A stretch of DNA of 64,000 nucleotides from Chersky-840 sp963848335 (GCA_963848335.1 CAWKDD010000001.1:1798001-1862000); one strand, 5' to 3'; shown: positions 44,690-55,333, numbered from the stretch's first letter. Numbers and translations are program-made. The notes: generated by a model from the letters alone, not told the origin.

Positions 44690-46753
44690 ATGAACCGACT
44701 GGGCTCGGAGACGAGCCCCTACCTCCGCCAGCACGCGCACAATCCCGTCGACTGGTACCCGTGGGGCGACGAGGCCTTCGCACGAGCCCGAGCCGAGAAC
44801 CGTCCCGTCTTCTTGTCGGTGGGGTACTCCGCGTGCCACTGGTGCCACGTCATGGCGCACGAGTCCTTCGAGGACGACACCACCGCCGGCGAGCTCAACG
44901 CACGGTTCGTCTCGGTCAAGGTCGACCGCGAGGAGCGCCCCGACGTGGACGCCGTGTACATGGAGGCGGTCCAGGCCATGACCGGTCGTGGGGGGTGGCC
45001 CATGACGGTGTTCCTCACACCCGACGGCCGCCCCTTCTTCGGCGGGACGTACTTCCCGCCCCGCGACCTCCCGGGCGTGCCGAGCTTCCGCCGCGTACTC
45101 GCCGCCGTGGACGACGTCTGGAACAACCGCCGCGACGAGGTCGACCGGCAAGCCGACGCGCTGGCCGACGCCATCGACCGACGCACCCGCCTGCCGCGCG
45201 ACCTGATGACGGGTGCCCAGGGAGTCGAGCACGACGCCGTCCCCCTGGCTCGGGCCCTGCTCGGTTCGGCCGCGGCCGAGCTCGGCATGCGCTTCGACTC
45301 CGCCTGGGGCGGATTCGGGCCGGCACCGAAATTCCCCCAGCCCCAACTGGTGGAGCTGTGCCTGCGCCACCATCGCGCCACAGGTGAGGAGCGGTCGCTC
45401 ACCATGGCCCGCACCACGCTCGGGGCCATGGCCGCCGGTGGCATCTACGACCACCTCGGCGGGGGCTTCGCCCGCTACTCCACCGACGACACCTGGACGG
45501 TGCCGCACTTCGAGAAGATGCTCTACGACCAGGCCGGGCTGGTGCGTTCCTACCTGCACGCCTGGCAGGTCACCGGGGAGCCGGACTGGCTCCAGGTGGT
45601 CGAGGAGACCGTCGGCTTCGTGCTCGCCGAGTTGCCGTCGCCGGGGGGTGGACTGTGCTCCGCCCAGGACGCGGACTCCGAGGGCGAAGAAGGCCGGTTC
45701 TACGTGTGGACCCCGGACGAGGTCGCCGCGGCGGTGGGCCCGGGGCTGTCGGGGGTCGTGGCCGACTGGTACGGGCTCGACGACGAGGGCAACTTCGAGG
45801 GCCGCACCATCCTCCGTCGCCCCCTCGGCGCCCCCCTGGCCCGGCCACCCGAGGTGGAACAGGCTCGGCGTCTTCTCTACGAGGCACGCGCCACACGGGT
45901 CCACCCCGGGCTCGACGACAAGGTCCTCACCGAGTGGAACGCCATGTTCGGCTCGGCACTGGCCGAGGCGGCCGCCGTGACGGGACGCCGGGAGTGGGAG
46001 GCCGCGGCGGTGCGCATCGCCGAGTTCCTCCTGGCCGAGCTGCGCCGAGGGGATTCGGGTCGGTGGCTGCGCTCGTGGAAGGAGGGCCGGGCGCGACATC
46101 TGGCCTACGCCGGGGACTACGCCTGGTTGGTCGACTTCTTCACTCGGTTGGCGGAGCTGACCGGTCGGGCACGGTGGCTCGAGCACGCGCAAGACACCGC
46201 ACGCGCCATGCTCCCCTTGTTCCGAGACGGAGATGGAGAGGGAAGCGGGTTGCTCTATACCACGGGAAACGACGCCGAACGGCTCGTGGTCCGTCCCATG
46301 GAGATCCTCGACGGCGCCATACCTGCCGCCAACGGCGTCGCCGCTGCCGCCCTGCTCCGGTTGGGGGCGCTGCAGGGCGACGACGAGCTGAGCGCGGCCG
46401 GTGAGTCGCTGCTGGCGGTGCTCTCCCGTGTCGCCGCCGAGCACCCGCTGGCCTGTGCGACCAGCGTGTCCGCCTGCGAGTTGGCCGGCGGTGGCATCAC
46501 CGAGGTCGTGGTGGCGGGCGAGCGGCCGGACCTCGTCGCCGCCACCCGGGCCCGCTTCGAGCCCACCGTGGTCCTGGCCTGGGGCGAGCGCACGGCGTCC
46601 CCGCTGTGGGCGCAGCGCGACGACGGGTGGGGGTACGTGTGCCGGAACTTCACGTGCCGGGCTCCCGCCGCCAGCCCGACCGAGCTCGAGCTGCGCCTCG
46701 ACGAGGAGCGCCACGCCGGGCGGGCCCCGGCTGGGGCGCCGGTGCGTCCGTGA
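44690..46753 (+). CDS. YyaL-type thioredoxin-domain protein (DUF255)
   Basis: A 687-residue cytoplasmic protein: an N-terminal thioredoxin-like domain (NPVDWYPWGDEAF, YSACHWCHVMAHESFEDD with a CxxC, GRGGWPMTVFLTPDGRP) followed by a six-hairpin glycosidase-like all-alpha domain (GGIYDHLGGGFARYSTDD, FEKMLYDQAGLVRSYLHAW, LDDKVLTEWNAM). The family is widespread; the substrate is unknown. The sequence is intact and full-length. It overlaps the following gene by GTGA and is divergent from the SDR gene. Confidence 0.93.
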   Translation: MNRLGSETSPYLRQHAHNPVDWYPWGDEAFARARAENRPVFLSVGYSACHWCHVMAHESFEDDTTAGELNARFVSVKVDREERPDVDAVYMEAVQAMTGRGGWPMTVFLTPDGRPFFGGTYFPPRDLPGVPSFRRVLAAVDDVWNNRRDEVDRQADALADAIDRRTRLPRDLMTGAQGVEHDAVPLARALLGSAAAELGMRFDSAWGGFGPAPKFPQPQLVELCLRHHRATGEERSLTMARTTLGAMAAGGIYDHLGGGFARYSTDDTWTVPHFEKMLYDQAGLVRSYLHAWQVTGEPDWLQVVEETVGFVLAELPSPGGGLCSAQDADSEGEEGRFYVWTPDEVAAAVGPGLSGVVADWYGLDDEGNFEGRTILRRPLGAPLARPPEVEQARRLLYEARATRVHPGLDDKVLTEWNAMFGSALAEAAAVTGRREWEAAAVRIAEFLLAELRRGDSGRWLRSWKEGRARHLAYAGDYAWLVDFFTRLAELTGRARWLEHAQDTARAMLPLFRDGDGEGSGLLYTTGNDAERLVVRPMEILDGAIPAANGVAAAALLRLGALQGDDELSAAGESLLAVLSRVAAEHPLACATSVSACELAGGGITEVVVAGERPDLVAATRARFEPTVVLAWGERTASPLWAQRDDGWGYVCRNFTCRAPAASPTELELRLDEERHAGRAPAGAPVRP

Positions 46754-47500
46754 CGGCTCACGCAGACATCGGCTCCTCCGAGGGGGACCGGCCCGAGGGG
46801 CGGGCCCGGCGGGGGCGGGCCCGCCGACGGGAGCGTTCGCCGCAGCAGGCCCTGGGAACGCGGCGCTGCATGGTGCTCGCCTGCACCCCCGAGGACACGA
46901 CCGCCGTCGATCTCGAGAGTGGGGCCGTGGTCCGGCTGCGCATCGGCTGGGAGGCGGCCCGCCAGCCCGATCTGGAGCCCTTCGACCTGATCGACGTGGA
47001 GTGGGCGGACGACCCCGAGCAAGACGACCTGGCCCAACCCGAGGCGGTCACCGTCAGCGGGATCCCGGCGGCTCTGGGGAGGCTGCGTGGCCGCCGGGCC
47101 CGGCGTGTGCTTCGCAGCGTCGTGGTCCGGGCCGGCCCGAACCTGCTCGGCTTCCCGGGCACCTCCGCCCCGTACTGGGAATTCCGCGGCATGAGGCCGT
47201 CGGTGGCAGTGGTGGTCCCGAGCAGGGGGCCGGTGCTCTTCCGCCGACGCGAGGAAGACACGGTGTGGGCCCGCTTCGGCTGGCCCCGCAGCGACAACTG
47301 GCTCCCCGTCGAGGACCGTCGTGCCCTCGCCGCCCTCGAGCGGGCTCGGCGGGACCGTCTGTCAGGCAAGGACCTCGAAGGCGCGCTCGGCTTCCGGCCG
47401 CATTTCCTCGTGGTCACGCTCAGCAGGCCTCGCCACGGGCCACTGCTACAAGATCGTGGCCGCGTTCCTCCCCGCGGCCCTGACCCCCTGGCGGTGCTGA
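46750..47500 (+). CDS. Conserved protein of unknown function, 3' end uncertain
   Basis: GTG at 46750 overlaps the YyaL-type stop, so it is probably co-translated. About 230 residues look genuine: a basic N-terminus, then LACTPEDTTAVDLESGAVV, WDLIDVE-like strands, VVRAGPNLLGFPGTSAPYWE and LERARRDRLSGKDLEGALGF. The frame stays open far into the antisense of dnaE, which is not credible. A shift near 47435 would lead to GHCYKIVAAFLP and a stop near 47500; that end is my estimate. No domain is recognised. It is convergent with, and overlaps, the next gene. Confidence 0.6.
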
Positions 47501-48198
47501 GCGGCGCGGCGCGGGTCACGCTTGCCCGCCGCCAGGCGCCCCGAGGCCAGGTCCTCGGCCATGGCCCACCCGAAGGCGACCAGCCGGTCGTCGCGCTTGA
47601 GGTTGAGGCCGGCGAAGAGCGCCACCACCTCGTCGTGGGGGACCCGCACCTTGGGGCCGCCCAGGTCGAGCGCACCGGCCGTCGAGCCGTCACCGGCGAG
47701 GATGAAGGTACGGTCGTCGATCCGGCCCTCGGCGCCGAAGCGCTTGGCCAGCCGGCGGCCCCAGGCCCGCTCCTCGCCCGAGGCCTTGTGGCCCGGTCGC
47801 GGCACCACGTCGGCCAGACCGGCGAAGGAGTGGTATCCCTCGCACGACGCCAGACGGGTCCCGACCAGAACGTCCTCGTCGGGGAAGGCCAGCAGGGCCC
47901 GGCGGTACTGGTCGCCGAGCAGCAGGCGCATGGCCTGCTCGGCCTTGGCCGTCCGGTCGACGGTGGCCACGCCGACGAGCAGCGACGGGGTCCCGCCGAT
48001 GCGCTCCAGCGTGGAGAACGAATAGCCGCGCAGCTTGCTGCCCTCGCGCACCAGGCTGACCAGGACCCACTCCTCGCACTGCTTGGAGAGGAAGCCGATG
48101 TCGAATCCCGGCGCCCGGTCGACGCAGAGGTCGGCCATCTCGGCCAGCTCGGCATCGCTCAGTGCTGTGCAGTCCTTGGTCCCGACCTCAAACGGCAT
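47446..48198 (-). CDS. Conserved protein of unknown function
   Basis: A 250-residue protein with alternating strands and helices: ALSDAELAEMADLCVDRAPG, CEEWVLVSLVREGSKLRGYS, PSLLVGVATVDRTAK and RRLAKRFGAEGRIDDRTFIL. The central part loosely resembles a GNAT-type acyltransferase fold, but I see no clear acetyl-CoA motif, so this is speculation. ATG at 48198 is used as the family-like start. TATCCT lies about 90 bases upstream as a possible -10. The extreme C-terminus may be affected by a sequence error. Confidence 0.62.
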   Translation of the reverse strand: MPFEVGTKDCTALSDAELAEMADLCVDRAPGFDIGFLSKQCEEWVLVSLVREGSKLRGYSFSTLERIGGTPSLLVGVATVDRTAKAEQAMRLLLGDQYRRALLAFPDEDVLVGTRLASCEGYHSFAGLADVVPRPGHKASGEERAWGRRLAKRFGAEGRIDDRTFILAGDGSTAGALDLGGPKVRVPHDEVVALFAGLNLKRDDRLVAFGWAMAEDLASGRLAAGKRDPRRAAQHRQGVRAAGRNAATIL

Positions 48199-48381
48199 GG
48201 CCTGCTCCGTGCTCGTCCAGCTGCTCCGACACCCCTGCGAGCGGCTCGGGCGATGGCATGGCCAAGGTCCGCGTCGGCTCGGGGGTACCCACCAGGATAC
48301 GGGACGCGGAGACCGCTGGCCCACTCGAGTCCCGAACCGCCGCCCGCGAGCGCTGGTGGCCAGGCCTTGGTCGGCACCTGT

Positions 48382-51300
48382 TCAGGCCACGATCACACTC
48401 GGGCCCAGGAGCATCCGCAGCTCCCCGAGCAGGCCCCGGCGGCTGTCCACGTTGAATTCGCCGGGCAGGCGCAGGACCGTCTGGCCCACGTGGAGGAAGA
48501 CGGGCTCGTCCCCCGGGTGCTCCGAGAGCAGCTCCTTGAGCCGGTCGACGACGGTGTCGGTGAGGACCCCGAGGGGGAGCTCCACCCGCAGCTCCCCCAC
48601 CCCGTCGGCGGCCAGCTGGGGGCGGTGCGCCTCCATGCAGACCAGCTTGACCTGGTCGTCTCTGGTGTCGACCCGGCCCCGCACCACGAACACGGCGTCG
48701 TCGGCGAGCAGCGCCCCGATCTCGGCCATGACCTTGGGGAACACGAAGACCTCGATCGAGGCCCGGAGGTCCTCGAGCACGAAGGTGGCCATCAGCTCCC
48801 CCCGCTTGGTGTACCGGCGCACGAGCCCGGTCACCACCCCGCCGACGGTCCGGACCTGGCCGTCCCGGCCCGAGCCGTCCGACGGTCCGTCGTCGAGCTC
48901 CTTCAATTCCGCGATCGAGCAGTCGGTGAGCCGGGACAGCGCCGCCTCGAAGCCCCGCAGGGGGTGGTCGCTCACGTACAGGCCGAGCATCTCCTTCTCG
49001 AAGGCCAGGCGCTGGGTCTTGGCGAATTCGGTGTCCGGGATCGGGACTCGGGGGTCCCCGTAGCCCACCGAGTCGGCCCCGCCGTCGGGCTCGCCGAAGC
49101 CCTCGAGGATCGAGAACAAGCGTGGAGATCCCGGCCTGCTCCTCGCGTCGGCGCTCGAGGGTCCGGTCGACGATCTCCTCGAGACGAGACACAGGCCCTG
49201 GCGGGGGTGGCCGAGGGAGTCGAAGGCGCCCGACTTCACGAGCGACTCCATGGTCCGCTTGTTGAGCACCACGGGGTCGACGCGCTGGCAGAAGTCGTAG
49301 AAGTCGGTGAACGGGCCGTTCGCCTCGCGCTCGGCCACGATCCGGTCCACGAGGCTCTCCCCCACGTTGCGCACCGCCGCCAGGCCGAACACGATGCGGT
49401 GGGCGCCGTCCTCGCCCACCAGCGGGGTGAACTCCCCCGCCGAACGGTTGACGTCGGGGACGAGCACCTCGATGCCCATGCGTGCGGCACTCGCCCAGAT
49501 AGATGGCCGTCTTGTCCTTGTCGTCTTTGACCGAGGTCAGCAGCGCCGCGAAGTACTCCACCGGGTAGTGGGCCTTGAGCCACGCCGTCTGGTACGCCAC
49601 GAGCCCGTAGCCGTAGGAGTGGGACTTGTTGAAGGCGTAGTCGGCGAAGGGCTCGATGATGTCGAAGAGCTTGGTGCCGAGCGCCTTCTCGTAGCCCTGG
49701 GTCACGCAGCCGGCGACGAACTTCTCGCGCTCGGCCTGGATCATGGAGCGGATCTTCTTCCCGCACGCCTTGCGCAGGTTGTCGGCTTCCTCGAGGGTGT
49801 AGCCGGCGAACCGCTGGGCCACCCGCATCACCGACTCCTGGTAGAGCATGAGCCCGTAGGTGTCGCCCAGGATGGCCTCGATGTCGGGATGGAGGTAGCT
49901 GACAGCGCCTGCCGGCCGTTCTTGCGGTCCGGCGTAGTCGCGGTGCATGTTGGCCGCCATGGGCCCGGGCCGGTACAGCGCCACCAGGGCGGCCACGTCG
50001 TCGAAGCCCGTCGGGGCCAGGGACCGCATGAGCGAGCGCATGGGGCCACCTTCGAGCTGGAAGACCCCGATGGAGTCGCCCGCGCTGCAGCATGGCGAAG
50101 GTGGCGTCGTCGTCGAGGGGGATGGCGTCGATGTCGGGCCGCTGTCCCTCGGTCTTGGCCACGAGGTCGAGGGCCCGTTCGATGACCGAGAGGTTGCGCA
50201 GGCCGAGGAAGTCCATCTTGAGCAGCCCGAGCTCCTCCACCCCGTGCATCTCGTACTGGGTGACGATGGGTGCCTCGGCGGGATTCTGGCCGCTCTCGGG
50301 CTTGCGCTGGATGGGGAGGTACTCGGTGAGCGGTTCCTTGGTGATGACCACGGCGGCGGCGTGGATGCCGTCCTGGCGCCGCAGGCCCTCGAGGCCCTTG
50401 GCCACGTCGATGACGCGTCGGGCCTCTTCGTCGGTGGCGTACATGTCCCGCAGGCCCTGCGCCGTGGCGTAGCCGTCGTCGAATCCGTCGATGCGGTCGA
50501 GACATGCCCGCAGCGGCGTGTCGCGGCCCATGATGAGCGGGGGCATGGCCTTGGCGATCCGGTCGCCGACGAGATAGGGGTACCCGAGCACTCGGGCCGC
50601 GTCGCGCACCGCGGCCCGGGCCTTGATGGTCGAGAAGGTCACGATCTGCGCCACGCGGTCTGCGCCGTAGCGCTCGGTGGCGTACCGGATCATCTCGCCC
50701 CGGTAGCGCTCGTCGAAGTCCATGTCGATGTCGGGCATCTGCTTGCGCCCGGGGTTCAAGAACCGCTCGAAGAGCAGGTCGTAACGGATCGGGTCGAGGT
50801 CGACGATCCCGAGGCAGTACGCCACGCAGCACCCCGCGGCCGAGCCCCGGCCCGGGCCCCACCCGGATGCCGCTCTCGCGGGCGTGGCGGATCAGGTCCC
50901 AGACCACGAGGAAATAGGCGGAGAACCCCATGCTGGCGATGACACCGAGCTCGTAGTCGATGCGCTCGGTCACCGGGGCGGGCAGCGACGGGCCGTACCG
51001 GGACTCGGCCCGGGTCAAGGTGAGGTGGCGCAGGTAGGCGTCGGCCCGCTCGCTCGTAGGTGTCGCCCCTCGAACTCCGCGCGGCACGGGGAACTCGGGC
51101 AGCGCGTTCACGCCGAACTCGATCTCGACGTCGGCCCGCTCGGCGATGAGGAGCGTGTTGTCGCAGGCTTCGGGGAGCTCGGCGAACAGCGCCCGCATCT
51201 CCGCGCGCCGACTTCAGGTAGTGCTCCTCCCCTTCGAACTTGAAGCGCTTGGGGTCGTCGATCAGGGCACCGGTCTGCACGCACAGCAGTGCGTCGTGGG

Positions 51301-51998
51301 CCACCGAGTCCTCGCGGTGGGTGTAGTGGCTGTCGTTGGTGGCGAGCAGCGGGGCGCCGAGCTGGCGGGCGATGCGGACCAGCGCGGGGTTGGTCCGCGT
51401 CTGTTGGGGCAGGCCGTGGTCCTGGAGCTCCACGAACAGGTTGTCGCGCCCGAACACGTCCTGGAGGCGGCCCGCCAGCTTGAGGGCGCGCTCCTCGTCG
51501 TCGGCCAGCAGTGCCTGGAGCACGACGCCGCCGAGGCAGCCGGTGGTGGCGATGATGCCCTCGTGGTGGCGTTCGAGGAGCTCCCAGTCGACGCGGGGCT
51601 TGTAGTAGTAGCCCTCGAGGTAGGCGGCCGACGAGAGCTTGAGGAGGTTCCGGTAGCCCTGGGTGGTCTCGGCCAGCAGCGTCAGGTGGTAGTAGAGCTT
51701 CTCGCCCGCCTTCGACGTCCCCGCCCGTGTCGTCGACCTTGCCCCGTCGCACCGGCCGCTCGTGGCGGGACTCGCCCGCCATGTAGGCCTCGGTGCCGAT
51801 GACCGGGTTGATGCCCGCGTTGCGGCACGCGGCGTAGAAGTCGAGGACCCCGTACATGTTCCCGTGGTCGGTGATGCCCAGCGCCGGCTGCCCGTCGGCC
51901 ACGGCCGCGGCGACGAGGTCGTCGAGCCGGGACGCGCCGTCGAGCATCGAGTACTCGGTGTGGGTGTGCAGATGGGTGAACGATCCCGTGGCGGCCAT
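48382..51998 (-). CDS. dnaE: DNA polymerase III alpha subunit, many frame breaks
   Basis: Replicative polymerase of the DnaE1 type, about 1200 residues when repaired. The N-terminal PHP domain begins THLHTHTEYSMLDGASRL with ALGITDHGNMYGVLDF. The palm has the catalytic PDIDMDFDERYRGEM; QDGIHAAAVVITKEPL and NKSHSYGYGLVAYQTAWLKA follow. The C-terminal OB domain is VVTGLVRRYTKRGELMATFV. The frame changes near 51720, 51210, 51075-51050 (three), 50850, 50085, 49485, 49195 and 49125. Removing single bases at nearly all of these restores family sequence, so I read them as errors, not decay. ATG at 51998 has GAGGAGGAC upstream. Confidence 0.9.
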
Positions 51999-52142
51999 GA
52001 GCCCCGTCCTCCTCGGCGGCGTCGCGTCTTCGCGTTGGGCGCCCCCTGGAAGCACCACTCGCTGAACCCACCGGGTATCGAGCCGCAGCCCTGTGGAGAA
52101 ATCACAGCGTTGTCATTCGACGATAGCAGCCCCGTCGGACAC

Positions 52143-52708
52143 TCACAGATAGGTGCCCGGGCGCGCCGGGAGGCCGTCCTGGCTGCCCGCACCCGGAGGG
52201 AGGCCCCGCTGGCGCATCTCCTCGAGCTGGGCCCGGGCCGCCATCTGCTGGGCGAGAAGGGTGGCCTGGATGCCGTGGAAGAGGCCCTCGAGCCACCCCA
52301 CCAGCTGGGCCTGGGCGATGCGGAGCTCACCCTCGGAGGGCACCGACTCGTCGAAGGGCAGGGCCATGCGGTCGAGCTCGGCGGCCAGGTCGGGGCTGAG
52401 CGCCCCGGCCAGCTCCCGGACCGACTGCTCGTAGATCTCCCTGCAGGCGGGTGCGGCTGGCCTCGTCGAGGGGGGCGGCCCGCACCTCGTCGAGCAGCTG
52501 CTTCACCATCGACCCGATGCGCATGACCTTGGCCGGCTGCTCGCACCGACTCGGTGACGTCGTCGCCCTCCCCCTCGGCGCCGGCCCGGGCACCCGCCGC
52601 GCCCGGAGCGCCCCCGGGCGACACCAGGGCCGTCGGGCGCTCGCCCGGCTCCAGCAGCACCGCGTCGCCGGAGTCGGCGCCGACAGGCTGTTCGGTTTCC
52701 TCATCCAT
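52143..52708 (-). CDS. bpa: Bacterial proteasome activator (Bpa/PafE), two frame breaks
   Basis: Ring-forming, ATP-independent activator that opens the 20S proteasome gate. After an acidic, disordered N-terminus (MDEETEQPVGADSGDAV), the helical core reads QPAKVMRIGSMVKQLLDEVR, then LDEASRTRLQ, and finally LRIAQAQLVGWLEGLFHGIQ and AQQMAARAQLEEMRQ. The last residues are GTYL, equivalent to the GQYL tail that docks into proteasome pockets in Mycobacterium. Frame changes near 52540 (extra C) and 52440 (extra G) are each repaired by deleting one base. The organism therefore probably has a 20S proteasome. Confidence 0.9.
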
Positions 52709-52777
52709 GGGCCTGATCCTCCCAAACAGGTGGGCGGCCGCCAAACGCAGCCGCATGGACCCGAGCTCGAGCCCGGG

Positions 52778-53959
52778 TCAGTCAGCCGAGGCCACGAAGG
52801 GGACGGCCATCTCGGCCGCGGTGAGCGACCCGTGCCGGCCCATCAGCCGCGTCTCGCCGGTGTCGGCGGGGTCGAGGAAGGCCACCGGCGCATGCGCCAC
52901 GAGCGCCACGTCCCCGAGCCGGCCGCGCGATCGTGGCGCTCAGCGGACCTCCGAACCACCCCTCGTCGACCATCTGCTCGCGCGTGCGCACCCACGCCTC
53001 GTCGCCGTGGGCCTCGTGGGCCACGGCCACGACGTCGTCGAGCGATCCCGGGCGCACATGGAGCCACCGGAAGCGACCCTCGCCCGAGAACAGCTCGACC
53101 ATGTCGAACAGGGCCGGGGCGGGCAGGCGCGTGGCGCTGCCCACCTCGACCTGGCCGTGGTCGGAGGTGATGGCGAGCACCGCGCCGGGCGGCAGCACCT
53201 CGAGCAGGTCCGCCACCAACCGGTCGACCGCCCTGAGCTCCTGGCGGTAGTGGTCGCCGAGACCGTGTTCGTGGGCGACCTTGTCGAGACCTTCGTAGTA
53301 CGCGTAGACGAAGGGCTCCCCCGCGCCGAGCAGGCGCCGCACGCTCACGACCAGCGCGGAGGGGACCGACCATCCGACGAGACGGACGCCCGTCAGGTGC
53401 GCGGCGGTGAACCCGGTGGAGGCGAACTCCGAACGCGTCACCGCCGGGACGGCCCGGCCGCCGAAGGGTGGGACGGGCTGGAACTGCGGCGGCGGGATCC
53501 GGCGCCGCATGTCGCCGCGCCCGGTACGCCAGCGCAGCACGTTCATCACCTCGCCGGGCCCCGGCTCCGAGGTGTCGACATCGACCCGCAGCCGGTAGCC
53601 CACGATGCCGTGGACGGCGGGCGGCGTACCGGTCGTGAGCGACGTCAGGGCGGTGGCGGTGGTGGTGGGCGCCACCGAGGTGATGGGGCCGCCGGTCGCC
53701 GCCGCCAGGGTCGGCGCCGACGCCCGGGAAGCCTGGAGCTGCTCCCACCCCAGCCCGTCGAGGACGAGCAGGACGACCTGGCGCGCACCCCGCACGGGGT
53801 CGGGGACCCACGGCGGGGCACGGCGGAGTCCCCCGCCAGAGCCGAGAAGAGGGCGGGAATCACCGAGGACAGGCATGCCCCGCCGTAGTCGGGCAGCACC
53901 GGGACGGGAGCACCGGGGCCTGCGCCACCGTGCTCGCCGGTCGCCGCCGCGTCGATCAT
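52778..53959 (-). CDS. Alkaline-phosphatase-superfamily phosphodiesterase-like protein, frame breaks
   Basis: Predicted metal-dependent phosphodiesterase or pyrophosphatase of the type I nucleotide pyrophosphatase group. The core has VVLLVLDGLGWEQLQ (metal-binding Asp), SVAPTTTATALTSLTTG with the nucleophilic Thr, YYEGLDKVAHEHGLGDHY and ITSDHGQVEV (metal-binding Asp-His). The frame changes near 53820 (N-terminus PVLPDYGGACLSSVIPAL joins the core) and near 52930 (C-terminus resumes VAFLDPADTGETRLMGRHGS). ATG at 53959 follows a TACAGT box at 7 bases. The substrate is unknown. Confidence 0.82.
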
Positions 53960-53966
53960 CAGCGGC

Positions 53967-53972
53967 ACTGTA
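53967..53972 (-). promoter_or_regulatory. -10 box TACAGT, leaderless promoter of the phosphodiesterase gene
   Basis: TACAGT ends 7 bases before the ATG at 53959 on the minus strand. Confidence 0.55.
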
Positions 53973-54054
53973 CCCATGCCGGGCAGCACAGCCCCATCCG
54001 TCGGCGATGCCCGGGGACCCGGTGCCGTCAGCCGGGCCGCCACGGCCTCACGGG

Positions 54055-54060
54055 TAGCAT
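54055..54060 (+). promoter_or_regulatory. -10 box TAGCAT, leaderless promoter of the Rrf2 gene
   Basis: TAGCAT ends 6 bases before the GTG at 54067. Confidence 0.6.
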
Positions 54061-54066
54061 CGGAGC

Positions 54067-54513
54067 GTGAAGGTCTCGACCCGGGGCGACTACGCCAGCC
54101 GCGCCCTGCTCTCGTTGGCGCTGCACGACGACTCCCAGAGCCCCACGTCGGTGCGCGACATCGCGGAGCGCACCGGGCTGCCCCAGCCCTATCTCGAGCA
54201 GATCCTGCTCGCCCTCAAAGGAGCGGGCCTGGTTCGCTCCAAGCGCGGTGTCGGTGGGGGGTACGTCCTGGCCCGGCCCCCGGGGGAGATCACGCTCGGA
54301 CAGATCGTGAGCGCCGTGGACGGGCCCATCGTGGCCGGGGACTTCGGGAGGCCGCACGAGAACGGGGCCTGCGAGCACGAAGGGCAGTGCATCTTGCTCA
54401 CCGTGTGGTCCGACGTGGGCGAGCACATGCGCGGGCACCTGGACTCGTTCACCCTCGAGGACATGGTGTCGCGCGCCCGTGGGGCTCCGGCCCCGGCTCG
54501 ACGCCTGCACTGA
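54067..54513 (+). CDS. Rrf2-family transcriptional regulator
   Basis: Winged-helix repressor of the IscR/NsrR/RsrR class, 148 residues. The DNA-binding part is VSTRGDYASRALLSLALHDD and SVRDIAERTGLPQPYLEQIL, with wing GLVRSKRGVGGGYVLARPP. The sensor loop has only two Cys (ACEHEGQC, Cys-x5-Cys); the third Cys of IscR/NsrR is replaced by Trp (TVWS). It may therefore bind a 2Fe-2S cluster with other ligands, as RsrR does, or sense differently. Targets are unknown; no isc/suf genes adjoin it. Confidence 0.9.
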   Translation: MKVSTRGDYASRALLSLALHDDSQSPTSVRDIAERTGLPQPYLEQILLALKGAGLVRSKRGVGGGYVLARPPGEITLGQIVSAVDGPIVAGDFGRPHENGACEHEGQCILLTVWSDVGEHMRGHLDSFTLEDMVSRARGAPAPARRLH

Positions 54514-54555
54514 TCCTCGCCGGCGCCGGTTCCCGCGGGCGCGTCGACACCGGGC

Positions 54556-55192
54556 TCACGCCAGTACGTCGCCCGCGGCGTCGTTCCACCGGGTGATCAC
54601 GGGGACCTCGCGCTCCCATCCGAGGACGCTGACCGTGGCCGGCGCCAGCGTGAACAGCGCACCGGCGGTGGCGGCAAGCCCGACCCACCGGGCCGCCATG
54701 ACCCGCAGCAGGTGGGCGTGGGCGAATGCCAGGACGTCACCGGGCTGCGCACGGACCGCGGCGATCACGCCGATCGGCGCGCGCCCCCACGTCGCGGGCC
54801 GTCTCCCCACCGGGCACCCCGTCGCGCCACAACGACCACCCCGGCCGGTCGGCTCGGATCTCGTCGGTCGTCCGGCCCTCGTAGTCGCCGTAGTCCCACT
54901 CGCGCAGGTCTCCGCACTCCTGGGCCCGGGCGCCGAACCCGGCGATCTCGCAGGTCTCCCGGGCCCGCCACAAGGGGCTGGTGAGGACCAGGGCGAACCC
55001 GTGACCGGCCAGCCGGCGCCCGAGCTCCTCGCGCCTCGAGGCGCCCTCGTCGAGCAACGGCAGGTCGGTGCGGCCCGTGTGACGGCCCGCCCGGCTCCAT
55101 TCGGTGGCGCCGTGGCGCACCACCACGAAGCGCCCACCCCGACGGGCCTGGACGGTGGCGGCGTCGGGGCCCGAGACCCCTCCCAGGGACAT
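54556..55192 (-). CDS. Histidine phosphatase family protein, one frame break
   Basis: Phosphoglycerate-mutase-like phosphatase of about 211 residues. The catalytic RHG is in FVVVRHGATEWSRAGRHTGR; LVLTSPLWRARETCEIAGFG and REWDYGDYEGRTTDEI follow. The frame changes near 54785, after which the second catalytic His appears in VLAFAHAHLLRVMAARWVG. One base removed joins the two parts. The substrate (sugar phosphate or other) is not clear. It is convergent with the Rrf2 gene, 42 bases apart. Confidence 0.87.
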
Positions 55193-55333
55193 GGCGCCAG
55201 CGGAGCACGGCCGGCCCGGAGACCCGCAACCCCGGGGCCCGGCGCCGGCACGACCCCAGGTTTGGGTAGGGAACCGGAATGCCGGGCACCACAGCGGTGT
55301 TATTCCATGCGGCAGTCACGACGAAGAGGAACG

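Noticed and set aside
43778..46714. A 978-codon minus frame covering the SDR and the antisense of the YyaL-type gene
   Set aside because: Only the last 254 codons match a family (SDR); the rest is antisense to an intact conserved gene.
46606..49530. A 974-codon plus frame running through the antisense of dnaE
   Set aside because: Only the part from 46750 to about 47440 looks like protein; beyond that it mirrors dnaE and the gene at 47446-48198.
48382..51998. dnaE as a pseudogene
   Set aside because: All domains and catalytic motifs are kept and the breaks look like single-base insertions; decay would also show missense loss and deletions.
55261..55310. A SigF/SigB-type promoter (GTTT ... 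GGGTA) before the sigma gene
   Set aside because: The two parts are far too close together to form a -35/-10 pair.
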